Source of the DNA: an uncultured bacterium
Lineage (GTDB): Bacteria; Cyanobacteriota; Vampirovibrionia; Gastranaerophilales; Gastranaerophilaceae
NCBI GenBank assembly: GCA_900549855.1
Contig: URPS01000005.1
Span: forward strand, 8,481-72,480
Reading direction: 5' to 3'
Length of the DNA: 64,000 nucleotides
Every line of letters starts with the position of its first letter. Position 1 is the first letter of the stretch. Below, piece after piece: positions 16,068 through 26,100 of this stretch. Made by a program: the position numbers and the translations under genes. The notes beneath the pieces are model-generated. The model saw only the letters and a program-made list of their open reading frames with translations, searched no databases and was not told the DNA's origin.

Positions 16068-17294
16068 ATGGATTTTGAATATGGAGTTATTGGGGGCGGG
16101 CCTGCCGGATATACTGCAGCAATGAATTTAGCAAAACAAGGACATAGTGTTGTTTTGTTTGAAAAAGATAAACTTGGTGGAACTTGTATGAACAAAGGCT
16201 GCATTCCGACAAAATCGCTTTTGCATTCTTCTGAAGTGTTTGCTAACTTAAAAAAAGCTGAAGAATTTGGAATAACATCCGATATTTCTCAATTTGATTT
16301 TGCAAAAGTTGCAGAGAAAAAAGATAAAACAATTGAAAAAATTAGAAAATCTTTAGAACTTGCTGTAAAAAATTCTGGGGTTCAAACGGTTTATGCTCAA
16401 GCTTGTATAAAAGATAAAAATACGATTAAAACAGAAGAAAAAGAGTACACTGTAGGTCAAATTATTTTGGCTGCCGGCTCTAAGCCTAAAGAAATAAAGG
16501 GGCTGGAATTTGACCATAAATTTATTCTGTCATCAGATGATGTTTTGAACTTTACACAATTACCAAAATCAGTTGTAATTGTAGGTTCGGGTGCTATTGG
16601 AACAGAGTGGGCAAGAATTTTTACTAATTTTGGTACAGAAGTTACAATTGTAGAACTTGTAGATAAATTGATACCACCAGCGGATATTGAGGTTTCTAAA
16701 AGATTAGAAAGAATTTATAAACAAAAGAAAATAAAATTCTATTTGAATGATTGTATAGAAAATATTGTGGATAAAACTGTAACACTAAAGAGTGGAAATT
16801 CAATCACTGCAGAAATTATTCTTGTTGCAGCTGGTCGTGAACCTATTTGTCCGACTTGTGACGGCATAAAAGTTCTTGGGGATTCTTGTGGAGAAATTCA
16901 ACTGGCGCATTATGCAATCCATCAAGCTCAAGAGTATACAAGTGGTGTTCCGTTTAATAAAAAACTTACACCTTCTGTAATTTATGGAGAACCGGAAATT
17001 GCGTGGGTTGGTTTAAGAGAACAGGATGTTGATGAAACGTATCAGAAGGCAATGCTTCCGATTACTGCGCTTGGTAAATCTTGGTGTGACGATGCGACAG
17101 ACGGATTTATAAAAATTATTACTAAGGATAATAAAATTGTTGGTGCACATGTTGTTTCAAAAGAAGCGTCAACCCTTATACATATCTTGCTTCTTGCTAT
17201 TCAAATGGAAATTGGAGTTGATAGATTAAAAGAAATTTGTTTTGCACACCCGACTTATGCAGAGGGAATATTTGATTTGGTTTGCAGGGGGTAA
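16068..17294 (+). CDS. lpdA: Dihydrolipoamide dehydrogenase, shortened
   Basis: FAD flavoprotein that reoxidises dihydrolipoyl groups of 2-oxoacid dehydrogenases or the glycine cleavage system. Visible are the FAD motif G-G-G-P-A-G-Y, the redox pair in G-G-T-C-M-N-K-G-C-I-P-T-K, the NAD motif G-S-G-A-I-G-T-E, and the C-terminal catalytic H-P-T-Y-A-E. At 408 aa it is about 50-60 residues shorter than usual: A-A-G-R-E-P runs almost straight to the second FAD motif, here V-L-G-D. This looks like a clean internal deletion that keeps all catalytic motifs. AAGGAG precedes the ATG. GcvPB is encoded elsewhere in the window. Confidence 0.85.
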   Translation: MDFEYGVIGGGPAGYTAAMNLAKQGHSVVLFEKDKLGGTCMNKGCIPTKSLLHSSEVFANLKKAEEFGITSDISQFDFAKVAEKKDKTIEKIRKSLELAVKNSGVQTVYAQACIKDKNTIKTEEKEYTVGQIILAAGSKPKEIKGLEFDHKFILSSDDVLNFTQLPKSVVIVGSGAIGTEWARIFTNFGTEVTIVELVDKLIPPADIEVSKRLERIYKQKKIKFYLNDCIENIVDKTVTLKSGNSITAEIILVAAGREPICPTCDGIKVLGDSCGEIQLAHYAIHQAQEYTSGVPFNKKLTPSVIYGEPEIAWVGLREQDVDETYQKAMLPITALGKSWCDDATDGFIKIITKDNKIVGAHVVSKEASTLIHILLLAIQMEIGVDRLKEICFAHPTYAEGIFDLVCRG

Positions 17295-17695
17295 TTATTT
17301 TTTTGTGCGTCATTGCGAGCATTTTTTACTTTACTGTTGGTAGATTAACGTAAGGCTAAATGTTAATCAAATGCTAAAGTAATGGATTGCCACGAAAATT
17401 CTCGAAGTTCTAAACTATACTACAAGCCCAAAGTCTTAATTTTCTCGCAATGACGTGGCGCAAGACTACCGGTAGTCCTTCCGTCATTGCGAGTGGGAAC
17501 GAAGCAATCCAGTCGCCAGACTAGTAGTATGATATTTAGTCTAAAAAATCAACCAAATGCTAAAGTAATGGATTGCCACGAAAATTCTCGAAGTTCTAAA
17601 CAAACCTACAAGCAGAAAGACTCAATTTTCTCGCAATGACGCACTATTAGTAGATAAGATACTGCCTGACAATAACTTTTATGCACCAAAAACTT
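17295..17695. repeat. Repeat block between lpdA and the prohibitin-like gene
   Basis: No coding region. A unit reading AATGCTAAAGTAATGGATTG then CCACGAAAATTCTCGAAGTT then TCTCGCAATGACG occurs twice (about 17368-17457 and 17551-17641), nearly identical, with the CATTGCGAGTGGGAACGAAG/CAATCCAGT form between them. A related, shorter unit stands at about 9764-9800. These look like interspersed palindromic repeats, not CRISPR, since spacers are not regular. Confidence 0.65.
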
Positions 17696-17738
17696 AATAA
17701 AGAAGGGTTCAATGATTATCATTGAACCCTTCTTTATT
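17696..17738 (-). terminator. Terminator of the prohibitin-like gene
   Basis: A 21-base perfect inverted repeat (17696-17716 and 17718-17738) has A/T ends on both sides and GAAGGGTTCAATGAT arms. It lies 33 bases beyond the stop of the minus-strand gene and may act in both directions. Confidence 0.85.
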
Positions 17739-17771
17739 CCTATGCCTCTTCGCCTCTAAACGTCTATTCCC

Positions 17772-18560
17772 TTATTTGGCGCTCACATTAATGAACGGAA
17801 CAGAGTTGCCAAGCATATATTGTGGCATTTTACCATCCCACTTCTGTACGGCTTCGTATTGTACAAGAGATTTGTTTTGGCTCAAAGCTTTTGCTCTGAT
17901 AGCCATTGATTTTGCTTCTGCTTCAGCAGCGATAACCTTTTGTTTTGCTTCTTCTTGAACCTGAACGGTTTTATTTTTAGCTTTCAAAGCTTCTTGTTCT
18001 GCAGTAACTTTGCTTTCGATAGCTCTTTCAAAAACCGCAGAATAGTTAATTTCTGTCATTTGAAAATCTGTTACGTTTATATAATTATCTTTAAGTTGCG
18101 CTTGAAGTTTAAACAAAATATCACCAGTTGCACGTTCCCTGTTTGCAATCAAATCTTGTGCATTCCATTTCCCGATGATATCTTTAATAGTACCTTCTAC
18201 AACTGGTGTTAGGATAGTGCTTTGGTAGTCCATACCAACTTCTTGAAATAATCTATTAACCTTATCCGGCTGAACGTTATAATTAATAACATAAGTAATT
18301 CTTGCTTGTTGGATATCTTTTGTATAAACGGCGGTAGTTAATGTATTTCTTTGAGTCTTGATGTTCATTGTTCTGAATTTTTGTACAAACGGAAATATTA
18401 AGTGTAAACCTTCTCCATAACATTGAGGCTCAACTTCACCCAGTTTAATCTTAATTCCACGTTCCCCTGGACCAACCATAACAAACGGATTGCATAAAAC
18501 GAGGAAACAAACAAGTAAGCATAACACTAATACAGGCATGCCAAATAATTTTTTGTCCAT
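17772..18560 (-). CDS. Prohibitin/band-7 (SPFH) membrane protein
   Basis: Predicted membrane-anchored SPFH protein that forms large ring assemblies. One N-terminal transmembrane helix (about residues 5-25) is followed by the band-7 domain (V-G-P-G-E-R-G-I-K-I-K-L-G, E-G-L-H-L-I-F-P-F) and a long Ala/Glu/Lys-rich helix typical of the C-terminal coiled coil. Length (about 262 aa) matches bacterial prohibitin-like proteins more than HflC. I use ATG 18560 because AAGGATTAGG stands directly before it; an earlier start would run into the upstream gene. It follows a small membrane protein gene after 13 bases. Confidence 0.88.
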   Translation of the reverse strand: MDKKLFGMPVLVLCLLVCFLVLCNPFVMVGPGERGIKIKLGEVEPQCYGEGLHLIFPFVQKFRTMNIKTQRNTLTTAVYTKDIQQARITYVINYNVQPDKVNRLFQEVGMDYQSTILTPVVEGTIKDIIGKWNAQDLIANRERATGDILFKLQAQLKDNYINVTDFQMTEINYSAVFERAIESKVTAEQEALKAKNKTVQVQEEAKQKVIAAEAEAKSMAIRAKALSQNKSLVQYEAVQKWDGKMPQYMLGNSVPFINVSAK

Positions 18561-18573
18561 CCTAATCCTTTCT

Positions 18574-18765
18574 TTATCTAAGTGCGATAAGGGCCAATGT
18601 AACATACAAAGCTGCTACAACAAAAACAAAACTTCCAAATACAATTAGCATTTGTTTACCATATTCACGGTAGAGATTTTTTCCCGTAATGTAGCATAAA
18701 GTTATAATACACAAGTTCACTAACACTATAAGTGATAAGAACAAAAATAAAACTCTTATGACCAT
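18574..18765 (-). CDS. Small two-helix membrane protein
   Basis: 63 aa protein that is almost entirely two hydrophobic helices (about residues 3-26 and 39-60) joined by a short charged loop, T-G-K-N-L-Y-R-E-Y-G-K. No family recognised. It lies directly upstream of the prohibitin-like gene on the same strand, so it may be a partner or a small regulator of that membrane complex. AAAGAGGGG precedes the ATG. Short length limits certainty. Confidence 0.6.
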   Translation of the reverse strand: MVIRVLFLFLSLIVLVNLCIITLCYITGKNLYREYGKQMLIVFGSFVFVVAALYVTLALIALR

Positions 18766-18842
18766 TAGACCCCTCTTTCAAATATTATAATAAATAATAT
18801 AAGATTTTATGTAATCATACATTTAGAGCATTTTATGTTAAA

Positions 18843-19799
18843 ATGAATTGTATGAAAAGGCTTTGCGTATTTGCTCACTGGGATAGAGATAATATAATAG
18901 ATGACTATGTAATCTATTATTTAAAAGCGTTAAAACAAGTAGTATCTACGCTCGTTTTTGTATCGGATTGCGATTTACCTTTAAAAGAATTAGAAAAACT
19001 GGATGGAATTGCAGACTATAAGTTGGCACAAAAACATAATGAGTATGATTTTGGCTCTTATAAGCGAGGTTTTCTGTTCGCAAAAGAAAACAAAATTGAC
19101 TTTGAAGAGTTAATTTTTGCAAATGATTCTTGTTATGGTCCATTTATTCCTTTGGAAAATATTTTTACTAAAATGAGTAAGAAACAGTGTGATTTTTGGG
19201 GGATGACTCAAAATAGATACGGAATAACAGAAAACTTCTCCAGACCTAAGATTACTCCTCATATTCAGAGTTATTTTATTGTTTTTAAATCAAACGTATT
19301 TAATAGTCCAGTGTTTTTAGATTTTATAAATAATATCAAGCACGAAGATGAAAAAAATAATGTAATAAAAAAGTATGAAATAGGCTTAAGTCAATTATTA
19401 TACTCACAGGGTTTCAAGAGTACCAGCTATATTACTAAATACAACTTTGTTCATAATTGCATGTCAGAGAAATGGGATACGCTTGTCAAAAAAGATAAAT
19501 TTCCTTTTATAAAAACATCCATTATTAAAAATGGATTCGATTTTATGGGAGAAGCAAAAGGCTGGAGAGAACTTATTCAAAATTATACTAACTATCCTTT
19601 ATCTTTGGTAGAAAAGAATTTCCAAAGAGTTAAGAATTTGTACGAAAATAGGTATGCAAAATTAAATATTTATCGAAAAATAAGATTTAACTTGTTGAAA
19701 AATTGCCCGTTAGAAATTCGGTATTGTGTTATTTTTCTGGAAAAACACTTGTTTATAATTTTAAATACACTTTGTTTCCATAAACTCAAGAAGTTCTGA
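18843..19799 (+). CDS. RgpF-like rhamnan synthesis protein
   Basis: Predicted glycan-biosynthesis protein of the RgpF family (rhamnan synthesis protein F). Motifs fit: C-V-F-A-H-W-D-R-D-N-I-I-D-D-Y-V-I-Y-Y-L near the start, N-E-Y-D-F-G-S-Y-K-R-G, then A-N-D-S-C-Y-G-P-F and F-W-G-M-T. It probably acts on cell-surface polysaccharide. Start uncertain: ATG 18843 or ATG 18852, neither with a good ribosome site. Its 3' end overlaps the convergent glycosyltransferase gene by 39 bases. Confidence 0.8.
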   Translation: MNCMKRLCVFAHWDRDNIIDDYVIYYLKALKQVVSTLVFVSDCDLPLKELEKLDGIADYKLAQKHNEYDFGSYKRGFLFAKENKIDFEELIFANDSCYGPFIPLENIFTKMSKKQCDFWGMTQNRYGITENFSRPKITPHIQSYFIVFKSNVFNSPVFLDFINNIKHEDEKNNVIKKYEIGLSQLLYSQGFKSTSYITKYNFVHNCMSEKWDTLVKKDKFPFIKTSIIKNGFDFMGEAKGWRELIQNYTNYPLSLVEKNFQRVKNLYENRYAKLNIYRKIRFNLLKNCPLEIRYCVIFLEKHLFIILNTLCFHKLKKF

Positions 19800-20957
19800 T
19801 GTAGCTTTTTCCCAACTAAATGATTTTGCTCTGATTAAACCTCTTTCTCTGCAAAGTTCTCTAAAAAATGTATCTTCATACATTTTTTTGTAAGCTTTTA
19901 TTAGTTCATCGTCATTTGTTGGGGCAATTTGAATACCGGCTTGCCCGATTACTTCCGGCAAGGATGATGTGTTAGAAGTTATAACAGGACATCCGCATTT
20001 CATTGCTTCCAATACAGGTAGCCCAAAACCTTCGTAAAGAGATGGGTACACAAACATCATTGCGTTAGAATAAAGTTCAGGTAATTTTTCATCTTCTACA
20101 TATCCTAAAAATTTCAATTTTGTTTTATCGAAATTTCCAATAGCAGCTTGAAGTTCTTTTTCAAACTTTTGCCAAATGCCACCTACAAGAACCATTTTAA
20201 GGTCATTGATTTTGTATGTGTTAATAAAATCAAAGAAATTTTTTATTGCAAAAATCAAATTCTTACGTTTGCCTAAAGTGCATAAAGATAGTATATATTT
20301 TTCATTCGTAGTTTTTTCTGATGGGTGAAATTTATCATCCGCACCCAATAGAATTGTTTTGATATTACCTTCATTTATCTCAAAAAACTTAAGAATATCA
20401 CTTCTTGTGCTTTCAGAATTAGCCAGATAGTAATTATTACTTTTATTATTTATTGTTGTATAAATTTTATAATACCAGTCTTTTGGAGATTTTGGATAAC
20501 CGTTTTCCAGAATAGGTATTATGTCGTGTAGCATTCGGAATTTTTTTATAGTGGACTGTTCAATTTCTATACTAGGTGGTGTGAAAGGTGAAAAATACGC
20601 ATCAAATTTTTCTATATCCTTTAAATTCTGTTTATTGATTTTGCAAAGATATTTATCAAAAAATCGTGCAAAAATCAAAACAGCATATTTAATTTTTTTA
20701 GGCATATTATCAGTTTTATAAACTAACCAGCTTACAAATTTGTTTAGTTTTGAATGCTCTTCCAAAAGCGGAATATCAGAAAATTCTGATATAGTTTTCA
20801 TTGTGTAATATCTTTTGAAATCGCAATGGAATGTTATATCAACATTTCTTTTTTTTAATTCTTTAAAAAAATTCAATGCTACAAAAAATACACCGGCTCT
20901 ATGACCGCTTTTTTCGTTGAAATATGACAATTCTGTACAGTCGAACAAAAGTTTCAA
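19761..20957 (-). CDS. Glycosyltransferase family 4 (GT-B fold)
   Basis: Predicted retaining glycosyltransferase adding a sugar to a surface glycan. The C-terminal half has the GT4 signature: L-G-K-R-K-N-L, then F-V-Y-P-S-L-Y-E-G-F-G-L-P-V-L-E-A-M with the E-x-x-x-x-x-x-E donor-binding motif, G-C-P-V-I-T-S-N, and S-L-P-E-V-I-G. The N-terminal half is divergent, as expected for the acceptor domain. 398 aa, a normal length. It follows the GT2 gene after two bases, so they form an operon. Acceptor and sugar cannot be told from sequence. Confidence 0.88.
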   Translation of the reverse strand: MKLLFDCTELSYFNEKSGHRAGVFFVALNFFKELKKRNVDITFHCDFKRYYTMKTISEFSDIPLLEEHSKLNKFVSWLVYKTDNMPKKIKYAVLIFARFFDKYLCKINKQNLKDIEKFDAYFSPFTPPSIEIEQSTIKKFRMLHDIIPILENGYPKSPKDWYYKIYTTINNKSNNYYLANSESTRSDILKFFEINEGNIKTILLGADDKFHPSEKTTNEKYILSLCTLGKRKNLIFAIKNFFDFINTYKINDLKMVLVGGIWQKFEKELQAAIGNFDKTKLKFLGYVEDEKLPELYSNAMMFVYPSLYEGFGLPVLEAMKCGCPVITSNTSSLPEVIGQAGIQIAPTNDDELIKAYKKMYEDTFFRELCRERGLIRAKSFSWEKATSELLEFMETKCI

Positions 20958-20959
20958 AG

Positions 20960-21787
20960 TTACTTTACTCCAAGTAATTTTCTAAATCTGTTTTTTATTT
21001 TTAAAGTTAGCAAATACATATTATATATATTTTTTAACGGAAAGACCTTAAATTGCTTGGTCATCCTTTGTAGTTCTAATTTCTCACCACCGCTGATTGA
21101 TAAATATTCTGCAAAACGATGTTTTGTATAATAGTATGTCCTATTTTGCTCAAAATTACCGGCATGGCTAGTTGATGTAATGGAGCCAAAGTGAAAGAAA
21201 CAGACTTTGTGGTTTACAAAAACATCGTATCCGGCTTCTATTGCTCTGTATTTAATATCATTATCTTCAAAAAATGCAGGATAAAATTTTTCATCAAAAT
21301 TGCCAATTTTATCAAGTACGCATTTTTTTGTGATAACACAAGAAAAAACGCATTCGTCAAAACTTTTTTCGTAGTCGTGTTTGTAGTGAAAATTTTTGAA
21401 ATAATTTATATAATTGTTTTCATCTGTAATATCATAGTGAGGATTTACGTGTCTTGGAGAAACAAAAGCGGCGTTTTCCTTGTAAAAAACTTTTTCGCAT
21501 TCTTCAAACCAATTTGGATACAGCAAAATGTCATTATTCAAAAAACCTATGTATTCGCCTTCTGCTATTGCAATACCTTGATTGTTACCAGCAGAAAAAC
21601 CTTTGTTTTCATAGTTTTTAATTAATTTAATATTGTCTAAGGTTTCCAAGTATTCAACGGTACCATCAGTCGAACCATTATCGACAATGATTAATTCAAA
21701 ATCTTTTGTATATTCAAACAAGCTTTTGATAAACTTTTTTGTATAATCAAGTTTGTTCAAAGTAAGTGTTATAATACTAAGTTTCAT
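20960..21787 (-). CDS. Glycosyltransferase family 2
   Basis: Predicted GT-A fold glycosyltransferase. The opening S-I-I-T-L-T-L-N-K-L-D-Y-T, the V-D-N-G-S-T-D-G-T motif, N-x-G-F-S-A-G-N-N-Q-G and the F-L-N-N-D-I metal-binding equivalent are typical of rhamnosyltransferase-like GT2 enzymes. 275 aa. Short hydrophobic stretches near the end could give membrane association. First gene of a two-gene operon with the GT4 enzyme; with the RgpF-like gene nearby this suggests a rhamnan-type or O-antigen-type surface glycan. Confidence 0.88.
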   Translation of the reverse strand: MKLSIITLTLNKLDYTKKFIKSLFEYTKDFELIIVDNGSTDGTVEYLETLDNIKLIKNYENKGFSAGNNQGIAIAEGEYIGFLNNDILLYPNWFEECEKVFYKENAAFVSPRHVNPHYDITDENNYINYFKNFHYKHDYEKSFDECVFSCVITKKCVLDKIGNFDEKFYPAFFEDNDIKYRAIEAGYDVFVNHKVCFFHFGSITSTSHAGNFEQNRTYYYTKHRFAEYLSISGGEKLELQRMTKQFKVFPLKNIYNMYLLTLKIKNRFRKLLGVK

Positions 21788-21958
21788 AATTAAATTCTAT
21801 CTTAAATATAAGCCCCTGCAAATATTTACATATCGAAACATTCCCCAGTCGGATTGTTGATTAGCAATTTTATTTTTGTTAACATTATGTTTAAAATTAG
21901 AAATAAAAATGGGATATAAATCAGGTTTAGACGTTGATTTGGAGATATTAAAGAGCTT

Positions 21959-23161
21959 ATGAGAAATAAAATTATACTAATTGTAATAGTCGTTCTTGTG
22001 TTAATTTTGGGAAGAATGATACTTTCAAATATGGATAAAATCAAGACTGCAAAAATGCGTGCTATGGCAGGTACACCAGCTGTAACAGTAGGTGAAGTCG
22101 GAGAAGAAATGGTGCAGCGTCAATTTACAGCAACAGCACGTGTTGTAGCAAAATATAGAGTAGATGTTCTAGCTCGTATAAGCGGATATTTGACAAAAAG
22201 TTATTTTAATGAAGGTGATTATGTAAAAGCAGGTCAACTTTTGTTTGAAATTGAGCCTCAAGAATATCAATTTGCGGCGACTAAAGCAAAGGCAAGTTTG
22301 GATAACGCACAAGCGCAGTATGCTTATTATCAAAAACAACTTGCAAGATATCAAGAACTTGTAAAACAAGATTATGTTGCAAGGTCAGACTACGATAGTA
22401 TACTTTCTCAAAGGGATGCTTATAGAGCGCAGATGGAGAACGCAAAGAGTGCTTATAGAGATGCTCAAAGAAATTTAGGTTACACAAAAGTTAAATCACC
22501 AGTGAACGGACGTGTTGGTATAATTTCTGTAACGGTTGGTAACTATGTTTCAATGAACAGCGGTGCTTTAACTACGATTAACAGTTACGAACCAATGTAT
22601 GTAACATTTCCGCTTGAATCAAAAGATTATGCAGAGCTTGTAAGGATAGATAAATCTGCAAATATTAATCGTGATGTGGAATTCATATTCAGCTCTGGTG
22701 AAAAATATAAGTTTAAAGGAGTTCAAAATTTCCATGATAACAAAATTGATGAAACAACAGGTACTATAACAATGAGAGCAACATTCCCGAATCCTGATGA
22801 TTCTTTGATTCAAGGTGATTTTGGTAGAGTTATTTTGTATTCAAAATCAAAAGATTCCGTTCCTGTAGTTCCGCAAATAGCAACTATGGAAAACCAAGAA
22901 GGACGCTATGTTTATATCTTAGACAAAGACAACAAACCTAAGATGTCTTACATAAAAACGATGGGTGAAATTGATGGCAAGTGGATTGTAACATCAGGAG
23001 TTCAAAAAGGAGATAGAATTATTACAGGAGGATTGCAAAAAGTTATCCCTGGAAATCCTGTAAGAATTGTCGCAACTGTAGAACAAACTAAAGAAGCTCC
23101 TAAAAACGAGAGTCTTGTTAATAAAATTGGCAAAAAATTTGATAGAATTTTTAAAAAATAA
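21959..23161 (+). CDS. RND efflux periplasmic adaptor (AcrA-like)
   Basis: Membrane-fusion protein linking the inner-membrane pump to the outer-membrane channel. It has an N-terminal hydrophobic anchor (residues 4-24), a biotinyl-lipoyl segment (V-D-V-L-A-R-I-S-G-Y-L with the matching V-K-S-P-V-N-G-R-V-G half), an alpha-helical hairpin at about residues 100-170, and a beta-barrel with the Y-V-T-F-P motif. The C-terminus is Lys-rich. First gene of the adaptor-pump-channel operon; the pump gene follows after 30 bases. Substrate unknown. It supports a diderm envelope. Confidence 0.93.
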   Translation: MRNKIILIVIVVLVLILGRMILSNMDKIKTAKMRAMAGTPAVTVGEVGEEMVQRQFTATARVVAKYRVDVLARISGYLTKSYFNEGDYVKAGQLLFEIEPQEYQFAATKAKASLDNAQAQYAYYQKQLARYQELVKQDYVARSDYDSILSQRDAYRAQMENAKSAYRDAQRNLGYTKVKSPVNGRVGIISVTVGNYVSMNSGALTTINSYEPMYVTFPLESKDYAELVRIDKSANINRDVEFIFSSGEKYKFKGVQNFHDNKIDETTGTITMRATFPNPDDSLIQGDFGRVILYSKSKDSVPVVPQIATMENQEGRYVYILDKDNKPKMSYIKTMGEIDGKWIVTSGVQKGDRIITGGLQKVIPGNPVRIVATVEQTKEAPKNESLVNKIGKKFDRIFKK

Positions 23162-23191
23162 TTGATAAATATAATAAATAGGGATATATAA

Positions 23192-26100
23192 ATGGCAGGT
23201 AATTTATTCATAAAACGTCCAAAATTTGCAATAGTAATCTCACTTGCAATTATACTTGCGGGCTTAATTTCGTTAACAACTCTTCCACTGGAAGAATATC
23301 CGTCAATTACTCCTCCGCAGGTTATTGTAAACGCTACATACAGTGGTGCGAGTTCAGACGTAATTGCATCAACTATTGCAGCTCCGGTAGAGTTGCAATT
23401 AAACGGTATAGAAGACATGCTTTACATGTCATCTGAATCAAAAAATGGTTCTTATCAACTTACAATATATTTTAACGTAGGTGCAGATCCTGATATGGCA
23501 TTGGTTAATGTTCAGAACCAATTACAATTAGTACAACCTCGTCTGCCGGAAGAAGTTAAACGGTATGGATTGACAGTAAAAAAATCAACAGGTGGTGCCG
23601 GATGTCTTTATTTAGCGTTGACGTCACCAAATAAAACATATAATTCACTATTCTTAGCTAATTATGCGACTTTGTATCTAAAAGACGAATTGGCACGTAC
23701 AAAAGGTTGTGGTCAAGTACAAATTTTTGGTGCCGGTGATTATTCAATGCGTGTTTGGCTTAAACCGGATAGAATGGCGAGTCTTGGAGTTTCAGCAAGT
23801 GATATTAATGCTGCAATAACTTCTCAAAACACACAATCTCCTGCCGGTAACATTGGTGTTGAACCGATGGAAAATCCACAGGTAATGAAGTTTACACTGA
23901 GAACAAAAGGACGTTTAAAAACTGTTGAAGAATTTGAGAATATTATTGTTAAATCAAATAGAGATGGTTCAAATGTAAAAATCAAAGACGTTGCTCGTGT
24001 AGAATTAGGTGCTGAAAATTATTCATCAACTGTGTCAGTGGGAGATAATGATGTTGCGATTATTTCTATATCACAACTACCGGAAGCTAATACGATTGAT
24101 TTGGTTAACCAAATCCAGAAAAAGATGAAAATTTTGAGTAAGAAATTCCCAAATGATATGGACTATTCAACTCACTACGATACGACAGAATTTGTACGAG
24201 AATCTATTCACGAAGTAATCAGTGCAATCGTACTTGCCATAGCTTTGGTTAGTGCGGTAACATATATGTTCTTGGGTACCGCAAGAGCAGCTTTCATTCC
24301 TTTCTGTGCAATTCCTGTTTCATTAATAGGTGTATTTATATTTATGGCAATGATGGGATTTTCCATAAATTTATTAATATTATTTGGTTTAGTGCTTGCC
24401 GTCGGACTGGTAGTAGATGATGCTATAGTAGTTTTGGAAAATACTCAAAGGCATATTCAGGAAGGAAAATCACCCAAAGAAGCTACTGAAATTACCATGC
24501 AAGAAGTTTTTGGTGCAGTTGTTGCAACTTCTTTAGTTCTGATGGCAGTATTTGTTCCGGTATCATTTATGACAGGGATTACAGGACAAATGTATAGACA
24601 ATTTGCAGTTTGTATTGCAACTTCAATCGGTTTGTCAACAGTAGTGGCATTAACCCTTTCTCCGGCACTCTGCTCTTTGATATTGAAATCAGGTGAAGAA
24701 AAGACCGATTTTGAATTTATCCAGAAATTTGAAAACTGGTTTAATGGTGTAAGAGATAAATATTTGGATATAGTTAGATATTTTGTTGATTCCCCTAAAA
24801 AAACATTGAGAGTTTTGTTAGGTGTTGTGATATTTATTCTTCTTATGTTTAAAATCTGTCCGACAGGTTTTTTGCCGGATGAAGACAGAGGTGCTTTGTT
24901 TGTAATGGTTCAACTGCAAGACGGTGCAACATTAACAAGAACTTCAAATGTTGTTCATAAAATGGCAAGAGAGTTTGCGGATATCCCAGGGGTTGTTTCA
25001 GTAATGCAAATTAATGGTATGAAGGGTGAAAATTCTGCTTTCATGATTTTGAAATTAGAGCCTTGGTCAAAGAGAAAAAATGCTAAATTATCAATAAAAA
25101 ATATAACATCGCAAGCAAATGCGATTACTTCTAAATATCCGGAAGCTACATCTTTTGTTTCACAGCCGCCTGCTATTTCCGGCATGGGTATGTATGGTGG
25201 TTTTGAATATCAACTTCTTGATAAAGGTGATAGAACTGCTGATGAATTGTTTGATGAAGTTCAATCCTTGTTGAGAATTGCAAGACAAGATTCTGCTTTT
25301 TCAAGTTTGTATACTTCATACACATCTTCGCTTCCGCAGGTCGTGGTGAAAATTGAAGAAGAAAAAGCTCTTGCACAGGGTGTTTCTATTTCAGAAATTT
25401 ATAGTACTTTAGCGGCTCAATTTGGTGCAACTTATGTAAATGATTTCAATAAATTTGGTAGAGTTTATCGTGTTTTCATGCAGGCGGATGCTCCATATCG
25501 TGAAACATTAGGCGATATAAGTAAAATTTATGTTAAAAATAATTACGGCAAAATGCTGCCTATTTCTTCTGTCATCACTACAGAAAATATCGTTGGACCA
25601 TATATGCTATCAAGATTCAATATGTATCCGGCAATTACAATAAATGGCAGTCCGGCAAATGGTGTAAGTTCAGGCGAAGCTATGAAGGTTATGTCTGAAA
25701 TTTCTGATAAAAATTTACCAAAAGATATGGACTACGCTTGGTCGGGTACTTCTCTTCAAGAACAAAAATCTGCCGGCCAAATTGGTCCAATTCTGGCAAT
25801 GGCATTGACTTTTGTCTACTTGTTCTTGGTAGCATTATATGAAAGTTGGACACTTCCGGTTGCGGTATTGTTGATTTCACCAATCGCTTTATTGGGCGCT
25901 TTGTTCTTCCAATTTGTGTCAGGTTTGTCCCTTGATATTTATGCTCAGGTTGGTTTGGTTATGCTAATCGGTTTGAGTACAAAGCAAGCAATTTTGATTG
26001 TAGAGTTTGCAAAAGATGCTGTTGAAAAAGAGGGATTACATTATATAGATGCAGCAATGCAAGCTGCAAAACTACGTTTTAGAGCTGTTATGATGACAAA

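Noticed and set aside
17295..17695. Possible CRISPR array
   Set aside because: The unit repeats only twice, copies are about 90 bases and drift, and there is no spacer regularity or cas gene.
21826..22044. 72 aa minus-strand hydrophobic frame
   Set aside because: It overlaps the start of the efflux adaptor gene in opposite direction; its hydrophobic look is the mirror of the adaptor's membrane anchor.
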